This document shows, piece by piece, positions 44,917 to 57,558 of a DNA stretch of 64,000 bases. A program made the position numbers and the translations under genes. The notes beneath the pieces are model-generated. The model had not been told where the DNA came from and did not search any database. It was given only the letters and a program-made list of their open reading frames with translations. The DNA is from Siphonodentalium dalli (taxonomy: Eukaryota > Mollusca > Scaphopoda > Gadilida > Siphonodentaliidae): NCBI GenBank assembly GCA_032622095.1, contig CP136067.1:127879030-127943029 (forward strand), read 5' to 3'. How positions within the stretch are numbered: position 1 is the stretch's first letter; every line of letters begins with the position of its first letter.

Positions 44917-47608
44917 AAGCGAGTGCAGGGATCAGAAAGATGGAGGAGTGATAGAAGGGAGGAGATTATGAAATAGACAAGAAAGATAGTAAAGTTGGTG
45001 GAAAAGAAGTGTGATAAATGCTGTATACAATAATCCCTCAGTCATAATCTAAATTTTACATTTTGGCGTTAAATCATGGTGTGTTGTCCAATACAGAAAC
45101 GGAATTAGACCCCAAATACGTCTCGGCACCCAGGAGAGATGATGCATGAAAATAAGTATATAAGTATATATTAGGATAATTGTTATACTTGTAGTGCGTA
45201 TCAATATAATCTAGATACAATTAGTACATGTAAGTACAATCAGTAGTAAGTCCATTAATATGCCAAGGTCAGCACGGTTGAGCATGCACTCCGTGGGCAG
45301 ACAGGCGGATATGCCCGAACACAATGTGCAGAAACGCGACTTACATATTTATACATACAAGTTATGCACATCATGTTCACATACACGACCCCCTGCGCAC
45401 GGAGCTCACACATTATCGAAACGTCGACTTTGGATAATAAACAGTTGTACAGCTTCAAATATTATAGAATTTGTTTCATCGGACATCTCATTAGACCCAT
45501 ATAATAGGACATCAATGTTCACATCTGCTGGCGAAAATGGCAGAGCGGCTATCATATCAGCTCTAATTTGACTATATTGGGGACATTGCAAAAGAAAGTG
45601 GTACGCGGATTCAACTACAAATTCTCCACAAGAGCAAAATGGGGAATCTCTTACGTAATTTACAACAAGATCTTTGTTCAGATGGCTGCACCCCAGTCTC
45701 ATTCTTGTGTGATATACTTGGCCTCTACGAGAGTGACTATGATAATAAAACTTTGCTATATTAGTATGACCGACCTTCAGAAGACGCTTGAATTCTTCCA
45801 CGGTTGATGATGCTTTTATTGAGACAGGTATATTATTCCATGCGCGTATTGCTGACGGTAAGAACGTATCCATATATTTATTTCTGTTACTATATGGAGG
45901 GTGGATACTTACGCGTCTGTGATTATATCCAGAAGATGTCGAATCGGGTGGGATCATGGTTGAAAGATAAGATGGGGCCTGATTTCTATGCATCTTGTAA
46001 AATAATATCATATGTTGAGTATGTCTCCTGGATGAAAGGGTTTCCCAACCAGTTTCAAATAATAAGTTTTTATCACTGACACTTCTGGTAGCCCCAGTAA
46101 CAATCCTCGCCATCTCATATTGAATATCTTCAATTTTGTCACTCTTATAAATTGGTATATTATTCCAAACAGGTGACGCATATTCGAGTATCGGCCTTAC
46201 ATATGAGAAATAGGATTTTTCAAGTGTTGTCCTGCTCAGTCGGAATTTATGTCTCCGAATATGATTTACTCTTTTCCAGGCCTTTTCGGTCATCGTTTGT
46301 ATATGAGTTTCCCAGGATCCGTTGTTATCGAAAGAGACACCTAGATGTTTATGAGAACTTACCTCTGTAACTTGCGATGCCGCCATAATTAATGGTGGGT
46401 GAACAATAGCAGAATTCATCCTTGATACTATTAACGCTTCCGTTTTTAAAGGATTAAATGTTACTAACCACATTTTTGACCAGTTCACAATAGTTTGAAT
46501 GTCATTGTTCATGATTTCTGCAGCTAACGTTGGATTTTCAACACATAAATATATTGAAGTATCGTCTGCAAAAAGTCGTATATTACATATAATATTTTCA
46601 GTTATATCATTAATGTATACAAGAAATAGGAGTGGACCTAAGATAGATCCCTGTGGTACGCCTGCTGAAACATCATGCCAATCGGAGCTAGCATTGTCAA
46701 TTAGGACTCTCTGTTGTCTGGATTGTAAATATGATTTAATCAAGTTATATGCCTTGCCATTGATACCCATTTTCGAGAGTTTATGTAGAAGCCCCTTATG
46801 CCACACTTTATCAAAAGCCTTACTGATGTCACAAAAGATACAACGCACATCCTTACCTTCATCGAGTGATCTGCTAATATAATCATATACATCAACAAGT
46901 TGGTATACGGCAGAATCACCTTTAGTGAACCCAGATTGGTAAATAGAAAGCAAATTGCGTTTGTCAAGATACGACGAGAGGTATTTATATATGCACTTTT
47001 CGTATGTTTTTGATACGCAGCTCAATAGTGAGATTGGGCGGTAGTTAGATATGACACTAGGATCACCACTCTTGAAGACAGGGGTTACATTAGATCGCTT
47101 CCACTCTGATGGATAATAACCGTCATCGGTAAATTTGTTGAAGAAATATGCAAGAGGTTCACATAGGGAGGACGCACATACTTTTAATACACGAGGGCTA
47201 ATATTATCAGGGCCACTCGCTTTGGACACTTTTAGTGCCTTCAGTGCGTTATATACGTCAACTGACGTGATACAAATTTCTGTTAATTCAGTATCAACAA
47301 TTGATCTGCATTCGTGGTTATACTGTGGTATGCTATGTAATCTATCGTCTAGGTTTGATATTGCGCAAAAGTAGTCGTTTAAAGCATTCGCCTTTTCATC
47401 TGGTGAGACCATATAATTTTCCCCACTTGCAAGAGGTGGTACGGTTCTGTTATTATTTGGAAATAAGAGTTTCTGAAGTTGTGTGCCAATGACAGTACAT
47501 ATGCCATCGGAGTATAGTATGTTTGGTCCTGGAAAACAGCCCATTCAATTAATATAGGCGTTGACAACTGAGTGCGAAGACGGACGCTGTGAACTCGAAC
47601 AGACTTAC
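44917..47608 (-). mobile_element. 10,236-bp tandem unit copy 3 (partial): LINE RT portion up to the gap
   Basis: Third start of the unit, same junction AATATTC/AAGCGAG. It carries the LINE 3' region and the whole RT ORF but runs into the Ns before the ORF1-like frame. It shares the copy-2 variant at Ser91 to Cys. Confidence 0.92.
45406..47544 (-). CDS. LINE reverse transcriptase ORF, copy 3
   Basis: Same 712 codons as copy 2, including Cys91. Motifs A, B and C and the C-terminal knuckle are intact. Confidence 0.92.
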   Translation of the reverse strand: MGCFPGPNILYSDGICTVIGTQLQKLLFPNNNRTVPPLASGENYMVSPDEKANALNDYFCAISNLDDRLHSIPQYNHECRSIVDTELTEICITSVDVYNALKALKVSKASGPDNISPRVLKVCASSLCEPLAYFFNKFTDDGYYPSEWKRSNVTPVFKSGDPSVISNYRPISLLSCVSKTYEKCIYKYLSSYLDKRNLLSIYQSGFTKGDSAVYQLVDVYDYISRSLDEGKDVRCIFCDISKAFDKVWHKGLLHKLSKMGINGKAYNLIKSYLQSRQQRVLIDNASSDWHDVSAGVPQGSILGPLLFLVYINDITENIICNIRLFADDTSIYLCVENPTLAAEIMNNDIQTIVNWSKMWLVTFNPLKTEALIVSRMNSAIVHPPLIMAASQVTEVSSHKHLGVSFDNNGSWETHIQTMTEKAWKRVNHIRRHKFRLSRTTLEKSYFSYVRPILEYASPVWNNIPIYKSDKIEDIQYEMARIVTGATRSVSDKNLLFETGWETLSSRRHTQHMILFYKMHRNQAPSYLSTMIPPDSTSSGYNHRRVSIHPPYSNRNKYMDTFLPSAIRAWNNIPVSIKASSTVEEFKRLLKVGHTNIAKFYYHSHSRRGQVYHTRMRLGCSHLNKDLVVNYVRDSPFCSCGEFVVESAYHFLLQCPQYSQIRADMIAALPFSPADVNIDVLLYGSNEMSDETNSIIFEAVQLFIIQSRRFDNV

Positions 47609-47708
47609 NNNNNNNNNNNNNNNNNNNNNNNNNNNNNNNNNNNNNNNNNNNNNNNNNNNNNNNNNNNNNNNNNNNNNNNNNNNNNNNNNNNNNNNNNNNN
47701 NNNNNNNN
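47609..47708. other. Assembly gap of 100 N
   Basis: Exactly 100 Ns, a common placeholder for a gap of unknown size. It separates the CDC25/LINE array from the satellite, so adjacency of the two is not established by sequence. Confidence 0.99.
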
Positions 47709-50700
47709 AGACAGTATAGGGGAGCTTTATATCTATAGTAGGATGTAAGACAGTATAGGGGAGCTTTATATCTATAGGTAGGGGGATGTAAGACAGTATA
47801 GGGAGCTTTATATCTATAGTAGGATGTAAGACAGTATAGGGAGCATTATATCTATAGTAGGAATGTAAGACAGTATAGGGAGCTATATATCTATAGTAGG
47901 ATGTACGACAGTATAGGGAGCTTTATATCTATAGTAGGATGTAAGACAGTATAGGGAGCTTTTATATCTATAGTAGGATGTAAGACAGTATAGGGAGCTT
48001 TATATCTATAGTAGGATGTAAGGACAGTTATAGGGAGCTTTTATATCTATAGTAGGATGTAAGACAGTATAGGGAGCTTTATATCTATAGTAGGATGTAA
48101 GACAGTATAGGGAGCTTTATATCTATAGTAGGATGTAAGACAGTATAGGGAGCTTTATATCTATAGTAGGATGTAAGACAGGTATAGGGAGCTTTATATC
48201 TATAGTAGGATGTAAGACAGTATAGGGAGCTTTCTTATATCTATAGTAGGATGTAAGACAGTATAGGGGAGCTTTATATCTATAGTAGGATGTAAGACAG
48301 TATAGGGAGCTTTTATATCTATAGTAGGATGTAAGACAGTATAGGGAGCTTTATATCTATAGTAGGATGTAAGACAGTACAGGGAGCTTTATAATCTATA
48401 GTAGGATGTAAGACAGTATAGGGAGCTTTATATCTATAGTAGGATGTAAGACAGTATAGGGAGCTTTATATCTATAGGTAGTGATGTAAGACAGTATAGG
48501 GGAGCTTTATATCTATAGTAGGATGTAAGACAGTTACAGGGAGCTTTATATCTATAGTAGGATGTAAGGACAGTATAGGGAGCTTTATATCTATAGTAGG
48601 ATGTAAGACAGTATAGGGAGCTTTATATCTATAGTAGGATGTAAGACAGTATAGGGAGCTTTATATCTATAGTAGGATGTAAGACAGTACAGGGAGCTTT
48701 ATATCTATAGTAGGATGTAAGACAGTATAGGGAGCTTTATATCTATAGTAGGATGTAAGACAGTATAGGGAGCTTTATATCTATAGTAGGATGTAAGACA
48801 GTATAGGGAGCTTTATATCTATAGTAGGATGTAAGACAGTATAGGGGGAGGCTTTATATCTATAGTAGGATGTAAGACAGTATAGGGAGCTTTATATCTA
48901 TAGTAGGATGTAAGACAGTATAGGGAGCTTTATATCTATAGTAGGATGTAAGACAGTATAGGGAGCTTTATATCTATAGTAGGATGTAAGACAGTATAGG
49001 GAGCTTTATATCTATAGTAGGATGTAAGACAGTATAGGGAGCTTTATATCTATAGTAGGATGTAAGACAGTATCAGGGAGCTTTATATCTATAGTAGGAT
49101 GTAAGACAGTATAGGGAGCTTATATCTATAGTAGGATGTAAGACAGTATAGGGAGCTTTATATCTATAGTAGGATGTAAGACAGTATAGGGAGCTTTATA
49201 TCTATAGTAGGAATGTAAGACAGTATAGGGAGCTTTATATCTATAGTAGGATGTAAGACAGTATAGGGAGCTTTATATCTATAGTAGGATGTAAGACAGT
49301 ATAGGGAGCTTTATATCTATAGTAGGATGTAAGACAGTATAGGGAGCTTTATATCTATAGTAGGATGTAAGACAGTATAGGGAGCTTTATATCTATAGTA
49401 GGATGTAAGACAGTATAGGGAGCTTTATATCTATAGTAGGATGTAAGACAGTATAGGGAGCTTTATATATATAGTAGGATGTAAGACAGTATAGGGAGCT
49501 TTATATCTATAGTAGGATGTAAGACAGTATAGGGAGCTTTATATCTATAGTAGGATGTAAGACAGTATAGGGAGCTTTATATCTATAGTAGGATGTAAGA
49601 CAGTATAGGGAGCTTTATATCTATAGTAGGATGTAAGACAGTATAGGGAAGCTTTATATCTATAGTAGGATGTAAGACAGTACAGGGAGCTTTATATCTA
49701 TAGTAGGATGTAAGACAGGTATCAGGGGAGCTTTATATCTATAGTAGGATGTAAGACAGTACAGGGAGCTTTATATCTATAGTAGGATGTAAGACAGTAC
49801 AGGGAGCTTTATATCTATAGTAGGATGTAAGACAGTACAGGGAGCTTTATATCTATAGTAGGATGTAAGACAGTACAGGGAGCTTTATATCTATAGTAGG
49901 ATGTAAGACAGTACAGGGAGCTTTATATCTATAGTAGGATGTAAGACAGTACAGGGAGCTTTATATCTATAGTAGGATGTAAGACAGTACAGGGAGCTTT
50001 ATATCTATAGTAGGATGTAAGACAGTACAGGGAGCTTTATATCTATAGTAGGATGTAAGACAGTACGAGGGAGCTTTATATCTATAGTAGGATGTAAAGA
50101 CAGTACAGGGAGCTTTATATCTATAGTAGGATGTAAGACAGTACAGGGAGCTTTATATCTATAGTAGGATGTAAGGACAGTACAGGGAGCTTTATATCTA
50201 TAGTAGGATTGTAAGACAGTACAGGGAGCTTTATATCTATAGTAGGATGTAAGACAGTACAGGGAGCTTTATATCTATAGTAGGATGTAAGACAGTACAG
50301 GGAGGAGCTTTATATCTATAGTAGGATGTAAGACAGTATAGGGAGCTTTATATCTATAGTAGGATGTAAGACAGTACTAGGGAGCTTTAATCTATAGTAG
50401 GATGTAAGACAGTATAGGGAGCTTTATATCTATAGTAGGATGTAAGACAGTATAGGGAGCTTTAATATCTATAGTAGGATGTAAGACAGTATAGGGAGCT
50501 TTATATCTATAGTAGGAATGTAAGACAGTATAGGGGAGCTTTATATCTATAGTAGGATGTAAGACAGTATAGGGAGCTTTATATCTATAGTAGGATGTAA
50601 GACAGTATAGGGGAGCTTTATATCTATAGTAGGATGTAAGACAGTATAGGGAGCTTTATATCTATAGTAGGATGTAAGACAGTATAGGGAGCTTTATATC

Positions 50701-53700
50701 TAGTAGTAGGAGTAAGACAGTATCGAGCTAGTAGGGTAAGACAGTATAGGGAGCTTTATATCTATAGTAGGATGTAAGGACAGTATAGGGAGCTTTATAT
50801 CTATAGTAGGATGTAAGACAGTATAGGGAGCTTTATATCTATAGTAGGATGTAAGACAGTATAGGGAGCTTTATATCTATAGTAGGATGTAAGACAGTAT
50901 AGGGAGCTTTATATCTATAGTAGGATGTAAGACAGTATAGGGAGCTTTATATCTATAGTAGGATGTAAGACAGTATAGGGAGCTTTATATCTATAGTAGG
51001 AGTAAGACAGTAAGGAGCTTTATATCTATAGTAGGATGTAAGACAGTATAGGGAGCTTTATATCTATAGTAGGATGTAAGACAGTATAGGGAGCTTTATA
51101 TCTATAGTAGGATGTAAGACAGTATAGGGAGCTTTATATCTATAGTAGGATGTAAGACAGTACAGGGAGCTTTATATCTATAGTAGGATGTAAGACAGTA
51201 TAGGGAGCTTTATATCTATAGTAGGATGTAAGACAGTACAGGGAGCTTTATATCTATAGTAGGATGTAAGACAGTATAGGGAGCTTTATATCTATAGTAG
51301 GATGCTAAGACAGTATAGGGAGCTTTATATCTATAGTAGGATGTAAGACAGTATAGGGAGCTTTATATCTATAGTAGGATGTAAGACAGTACTAGGGAGC
51401 TTTATATCTATAGTAGGATGTAAGACAGTATAGGGAGCTTTATATCTATAGTAGGATGTAAGACAGTATAGGGAGCTTTATATCTATAGTAGGATGTAAG
51501 ACAGTATAGGGAGCTTTATATCTATAGTAGGATGTAAGACAGTATAGGGAGCTTTATATCTATAGTAGGATGTAAGACAGTATAGGGAGCTTTATATCTA
51601 TAGTAGGATGTAAGACAGTATAGGGAGCTTTATATCTATAGTAGGATGTAAGACAGTACTAGGGAGCTTTATATCTATAGTAGGATGTAAGACAGTATAG
51701 GGAGCTTTATATCTATAGTAGGATGTAAGACAGTATAGGGAGCTTTATATCTATAGTAGGATGTAAGACAGTACTAGGGAGCTTTATATCTATAGTAGGA
51801 TGTAAGACAGTATAGGGAGCTTTATATCTATAGTAGGATGTAAGACAGTATAGGGAGCTTTATATCTATAGTAGGATGTAAGACAGTATAGGGAGCTTTA
51901 TATCTATAGTAGGATGTAAGACAGTATAGGGAGCTTTATATCTATAGTAGGATGTAAGACAGTATAGGGAGCTTTATATCTATAGTAGGATGTAAGACAG
52001 TATAGGGAGCTTTATATCTATAGTAGGATGTAAGACAGTATAGGGAGCTTTATATCTATAGTAGGATGTAAGACAGTATAGGGAGCTTTATATCTATAGT
52101 AGGATGTAAGACAGTATAGGGAGCTTTATATCTATAGTAGGATGTAAGACAGTATAGGGAGCTTTATATCTATAGTAGGATGTAAGACAGTATAGGGAGC
52201 TTTATATCTATAGTAGGATGTAAGGACAGTATAGGGAGCTTTATATCTATAGTAGGATGTAAGACAGTATAGGGGAGCTTTATATCTATAGTAGGATGTA
52301 AGACAGTATAGGGAGCATTATATCTATAGTAGGATGTAAGGACAGTATAGGGAGCTTTATATCTATAGTAGGATGTAAGACAGTATAGGGAGCTTTATAT
52401 CTATAGTAGGATGTAAGACAGTATAGGGAGCTTTATATCTATAGTAGGATGTAAGACAGTACTAGGGAGCTTTATATCTATAGTAGGATGTAAGACAGTA
52501 TAGGGAGCTTTATATCTATAGTAGGATGTAAGACAGTAATAGGGAGCTTTATATCTATAGTAGGATGTAAGACAGTATAGGGAGCTTTATATCTATAGTA
52601 GGATGTAAGACAGTATAGGGAGCTTTATATCTATAGTAGGATGTAAGACAGTATAGGGAGCTTTATATCTATAGTAGGATGTAAGACAGTATAGGGAGCT
52701 TTATATCTATAGTAAGGATGTAAGACAGTATAGGGAGCTTTATATCTATAGTAGGATGTAAGACAGTATAGGGAGCTTTATATCTATAGTAGGATGTAAG
52801 ACAGTATATGGGAGCTTTATATCTATAGTAGGATGTAAGACAGTATAGGGAGCTTTATATCTATAGTAGGATGTAAGACAGTATAGGGAGCTTTATATCT
52901 ATAGTAGGATGTAAGACAGTATAGGGAGCTTTATATCTATAGTAGGATGTAAGACAGTATAGGGAGCTTTATATCTATAGTAGGATGTAAGACAGTTACA
53001 GGGAGGCTTTATATCTATAGTAGGATGTAAGACAGTATAGGGAGCTTTATATCTATAGTAGGATGTAAGGACAGTATAGGGAGCTTTATATCTATAGTAG
53101 GATGTAAGACAGTATAGGGAGCTTTATATCTATAGTAGGATGTAAGACAGTATAGGGAGCTTTATATCTATAGTAGGATGTAAGACAGTATACGGGAGCT
53201 TTATATCTATAGTAGGATGTAAGACAGTATAGGGAGCTTTATATCTATAGTAGGATGTAAGACAGTATAGGGAGCTTTATATCTATAGTAGGATGTAAGA
53301 CAGTATAGGGAGCTTTATATCTATAGTAGGATGTAAGACAGTATAGGGAGCTTTATATCTATAGTAGGATGTAAGGACAGTATAGGGAGCTTTATATCTA
53401 TAGTAGGATGTAAGACAGTACAGGGAGCTTTATATCTATAGTAGGATGTAAGACAGTATAGGGAGCTTTATATCTATAGTAGGATGTAAGACAGTATAGG
53501 GAGCTTTATATCTATAGTAGGATGTAAGACAGGTATAGGGAGCTTTATATCTATAGTAGGATGTAAGACAGTATAGGGAGCTTTATATCTATAGTAGGAT
53601 GTAAGACAGTATAGGGAGCTTTATATCTATAGTAGGATGTAAGACAGTATAGGGAGCTTTATATCTATAGTAGGATGTAAGACAGTATAGGGAGCTTTAT

Positions 53701-55626
53701 ATCTATAGTAGGATGTAAGACAGTATAGGGAGCTTTATATCTATAGTAGGATGTAAGACAGTACAGGGAGCTTTATATCTATAGTAGGATGTAAGACAGT
53801 ATAGGGAGCTTTATATCTATAGTAGGATGTAAGACAGTATAGGGAGCTTTTTATCTATAGTAGGATGTAAGACAGTATAGGGAGCTTTATATCTATAGTA
53901 GGATGTAAGACAGTATAGGGAGCTTTATATCTATAGTAGGATGTAAGACAGTATAGGGAGCTTTATATCTATAGTAGGATGTAAGGACAGTATAGGGGAG
54001 CTTTATATCTATAGTAGGATGTAAGACAGTACAGGGAGCTTTATATCTATAGTAGGATGTAAGACAGTATAGGCGAGCTTTATATCTATAGTAGGATGTA
54101 AGACAGTATAGGGAGCTTTATATCTATAGTAGGATGTAAGACAGTATAGGGAGCTTTATATCTATAGTAGGATGTAAGACAGTATAGGGAGCTTTATATC
54201 TATAGTAGGATGTAAGGACAGTATAGGGAGCTTTATATCTATAGTAGGATGTAAGACAGTATAGGGAGCTTTATATCTATAGTAGGATGTAAGACAGTAT
54301 AGGGAGCTTTATATCTATAGTAGGATGTAAGACAGTATAGGGAGCTTTATATCTATAGTAGGATGTAAGACAGTATAGGGAGCTTTATATCTATAGTAGG
54401 ATGTAAGACAGTATAGGGAGCTTTATATCTATAGTAGGATGTAAGACAGTATAGGGAGCTTTATATCTATAGTAGGATGTAAGACAGTATAGGGAGCTTT
54501 ATATCTATAGTAGGATGTAAGACAGTATAGGGAGCTTTATATCTATAGTAGGATGTAAGACAGTATAGGGAGCTTTATATCTATAGTAGGATGTAAGACA
54601 AGTATAGGGAGCTTTATATCTATAGTAGGATGTAAGACAGTATAGGGAGCTTTATATCTATAGTAGGATGTAAGACAGTATAGGAGCATTATATCTATAG
54701 TAGGATGTAAGACAGTATAGGGAGCTTTATATCTATAGTAGGATGTAAGACAGTATAGGGAGCTTTATATCTATAGTAGGATGTAAGACAGTATAGGGAG
54801 CTTTATATCTATAGTAGGATGTAAGACAGTATAGGGAGCTTTATATCTATAGTAGGATGTAAGAAAGTATAGGGAGCTTTATATCTATAGTAGGATGTAA
54901 GACAGTATAGGGAGCTTTATATCTATAGTAGGATGTAAGACAGTATAGGGAGCTTTATATCTATAGTAGGATGTAAGACAGTATAGGGAGCTTTATATCT
55001 ATAGTAGGATGTAAGACAGTATAGGGAGCTTTATATCTATAGTAGGATGTAAGACAGTATAGGGAGCTTTATATCTATAGTAGGATGTAAGACAGTATAG
55101 GGGAGCTTTATATCTATAGTAGGATGTAAGGACAGTACAGGGAGCTTTATATCTATAGTAGGATGTAAGACAGTATAGGGAGCTTTATATCTATAGTAGG
55201 ATGTAAGACAGTATAGGGAGCTTTATATCTATAGTAGGATGTAAGACAGTATAGGGAGCTTTATATCTATAGTAGGATGTAAGACAGTATAGGGAGCTTT
55301 ATATCTATAGTAGGATGTAAGACAGTATAGGGAGCTTTATATCTATAGTAGGATGTAAGACAGTATAGGGAGCTTTATATCTATAGTAGGATGTAAGACA
55401 GTATAGGGAGCTTTATATCTATAGTAGGATGTAAGACAGTATAGGGGAGCTTTATATCTATAGTAGGATGTAAGACAGTATAGGGAGCTTTATATCTATA
55501 GTAGGATGTAAGACAGTATAGGGAGCTTTATATCTATAGTAGGATGTAAGACAGTATAGGGAGCTTTATATCTATAGTAGGATGTAAGACAGTATAGGGA
55601 GCTTTATATCTATAGTAGGATGTAAG
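47709..55626. repeat. 38-bp satellite array, about 208 copies
   Basis: Monomer about 38 bp: ATGTAAGACAGTATAGGGAG followed by CTTTATATCTATAGTAGG. Head-to-tail without interruption except a scrambled patch near 50701-50742. The main variant is T/C in GTATAGGG versus GTACAGGG; C forms are concentrated at about 49676-50310. A GTACTAGGG variant appears sporadically (near 50372, 51389, 51656, 51771, 52457). Many one-base insertions in G or A runs look like long-read errors. No coding potential. Confidence 0.97.
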
Positions 55627-56068
55627 GGTGGAATTTACACAATGTGAGTTAACGCGCAATAACATAGGCAGTTATGGCTATGAAGATCATTTGTATCACA
55701 TACGTATGAACAATTAAATACAGCTGTTACGACTTCTGGAAGTTGTTGTTTTATTGCCTCTTGGTTGATAATTTGTGTTTTTATAGACCTTTTTTTTATC
55801 ATTAATCCTAGTTAAAGGGGTACTGTACTCTTAATCATTAATGAGACCATTTTCATGTTATACTAAACAGAATATATGCAACAAATGAATGAATTTGACC
55901 CATTGATTAGTGCAAAATACACTATACTATTATGTGAATACTGTTGCATGTTTGCACGACTCCTCTATTTCTACCAGGCTTCTACCTCCTTTATTGTGGT
56001 TATGTAGAGTCGGTATAATCGATATTATCGGATTGATGGTTGGTTGTTTATTTTGCAAAGCCAGACGG
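55627..56068. repeat. Unique-looking spacer with one dispersed repeat copy (55812-55923)
   Basis: About 55812-55923 (TTAAAGGGGTACTGTACTCT ... GATTAGTGCAAAATACAC) is a diverged copy of the repeat found in CDC25 introns at 6473-6593 and 21145-21254. The remainder shows no recognisable feature. Confidence 0.55.
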
Positions 56069-57251
56069 TTAAAGATACGGGCGGCGTTGCGTTGTGTAAG
56101 CTGTTAAAATATTCAACTCTGTCAAAAACCACCATAGACAGAAAGAATAGTAAAATATAGACAGACTCGGTTCTTATACCAATCAGAAATATGGCATAAA
56201 CAGTATGTTATTGTCAATTGTTTTTCCTTTGTTATGTAAAAAAAAACAAAAAACATTACGTTACCTGGCTTTTGTTTAGATCCGGATATGGTAAACACAC
56301 AAAGAGCGTTATTTGCTACTGTTTTCCTGATATGGAAATAATAAAGAGCGTTTATATCATTTGTGTGTGATTAACCATTATAATTGCGTGTGTTATGTAA
56401 ACAGAAGCACAACTTATGTAACACGAGCATGTTTCTTGTTTGCGTACACCATCGTGTGTCTTGTATCAACGAGAGAGTATTCTCCCATTTAGTCATATCA
56501 TGAACCAAGAATTTTTCGGCATATTGACAGATCCTATATATGCGAAGGAATTCTTTTATCCAGCTGTGGGGAACAACGTCGAACGCCTTTATATAATCCA
56601 CCCAAGCTACGAACAAGTCTATTTTATGTCGAATACAATTTTCAATGACAATTTAATTGACGAGGAGTTGGTTCTTGCACCAGTATGTTCCCCACATTGC
56701 ACCGCGCTGCTGATGCTGGATGAGTTTGAAGGCAAGGGTGGCGTTCGTTGCAGAAATATTCATATTTGTTCAAATCGCCATCAACAGAAGAAATATTAAA
56801 ATATATATAGTTTTGCTCATATGCCAAACATAATCAGCGTGTAAATAGTATATTGTCAAGACGTATGATGGTGTACGTAAACAAGAACCTGCTCGTGTTA
56901 CAGAAGTTTGCTTCTATTTACATAACACAGCGCAATTATATTGTTAATCACACACAAATGATATAAACGCTCTTTATTATTTTCATATCAGGAAAATAGT
57001 AACAAATAACGCTCTTTATGTTTACCATATCCGGATCTAAACAAAAGCCAGGTTCTGTACAGTTGTTTGCTTTTGTTTACATAACAAAGGAAAAACAATT
57101 GGCAATAACATACTGTTTATGTCATTTCTTATTTGTATAAGAACCAAGTCTGTCCATATTTTACTATTCTTTCTGTTTATGGCGGTTTTTGACGGAGCTG
57201 AATATTTTAACAGCATACCAGTGCACCGCCAACGCCCGCCCGTATCTTTAA
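56069..57251. mobile_element. Foldback element with ~390-bp inverted arms enclosing an RT fragment
   Basis: The left arm (about 56069-56460) and right arm (about 56857-57251) are inverted, imperfect copies. Shared blocks include TTAAAGATACGGGC, GCTGTTAAAATATTCA, TTTAGATCCGGATATGGTAA and ATCATTTGTGTGTGATTAAC. Each arm carries two AAAGAGCGTT motifs. The spacer is filled by a LINE RT fragment. No transposase is visible, so the element would be non-autonomous. Confidence 0.75.
56464..56780 (-). pseudogene. Reverse transcriptase fragment inside the foldback element
   Basis: On the minus strand the frame reads QQRGAMWGT...KNQLLVN, then an in-frame TAA, then IVIENCIRHKIDLFVAWVDY and IKAFDVVPHSWIKEFLRIY (RT motif A region), ending ENTLSLI near 56464 at the edge of the left arm. 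This resembles the non-LTR RT family with QKG...TKDQLLI and WIDYKKAFDSVPHSWI. It is not the same family as the RT at 24934. It is short, with a stop, so dead. Confidence 0.7.
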
Positions 57252-57381
57252 AATTTAGGTGTATATATATTCTGCCTGTCAATGGTGGCAGTCAACAATG
57301 TGCATGTTGACGACAGGCACGTGATTGGACGAAGGATTTTTAGGGTCTCTAGTATTTTTTATTTTGTGTGCTATTTTTTCA

Positions 57382-57389
57382 CTCTCTCA

Positions 57390-57488
<99 letters not shown>

Positions 57489-57495
57489 CTCTTTC
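57382..57495. repeat. (CT)n microsatellite
   Basis: Nearly pure CT dinucleotides, perfect from about 57401 to 57484. Long Ser/Leu open frames across it are artefacts of the repeat. Confidence 0.98.
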
Positions 57496-57558
57496 TATCT
57501 ATCCACTCTGCTTATCTGTTGTGAACTTTATCATTTCCCCATATTCCCAACCCATAAA

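Noticed and set aside
47709-55626. CRISPR-like regular repeat array
   Set aside because: Monomers are contiguous with no unique spacers, and the context is eukaryotic. It is a tandem satellite.
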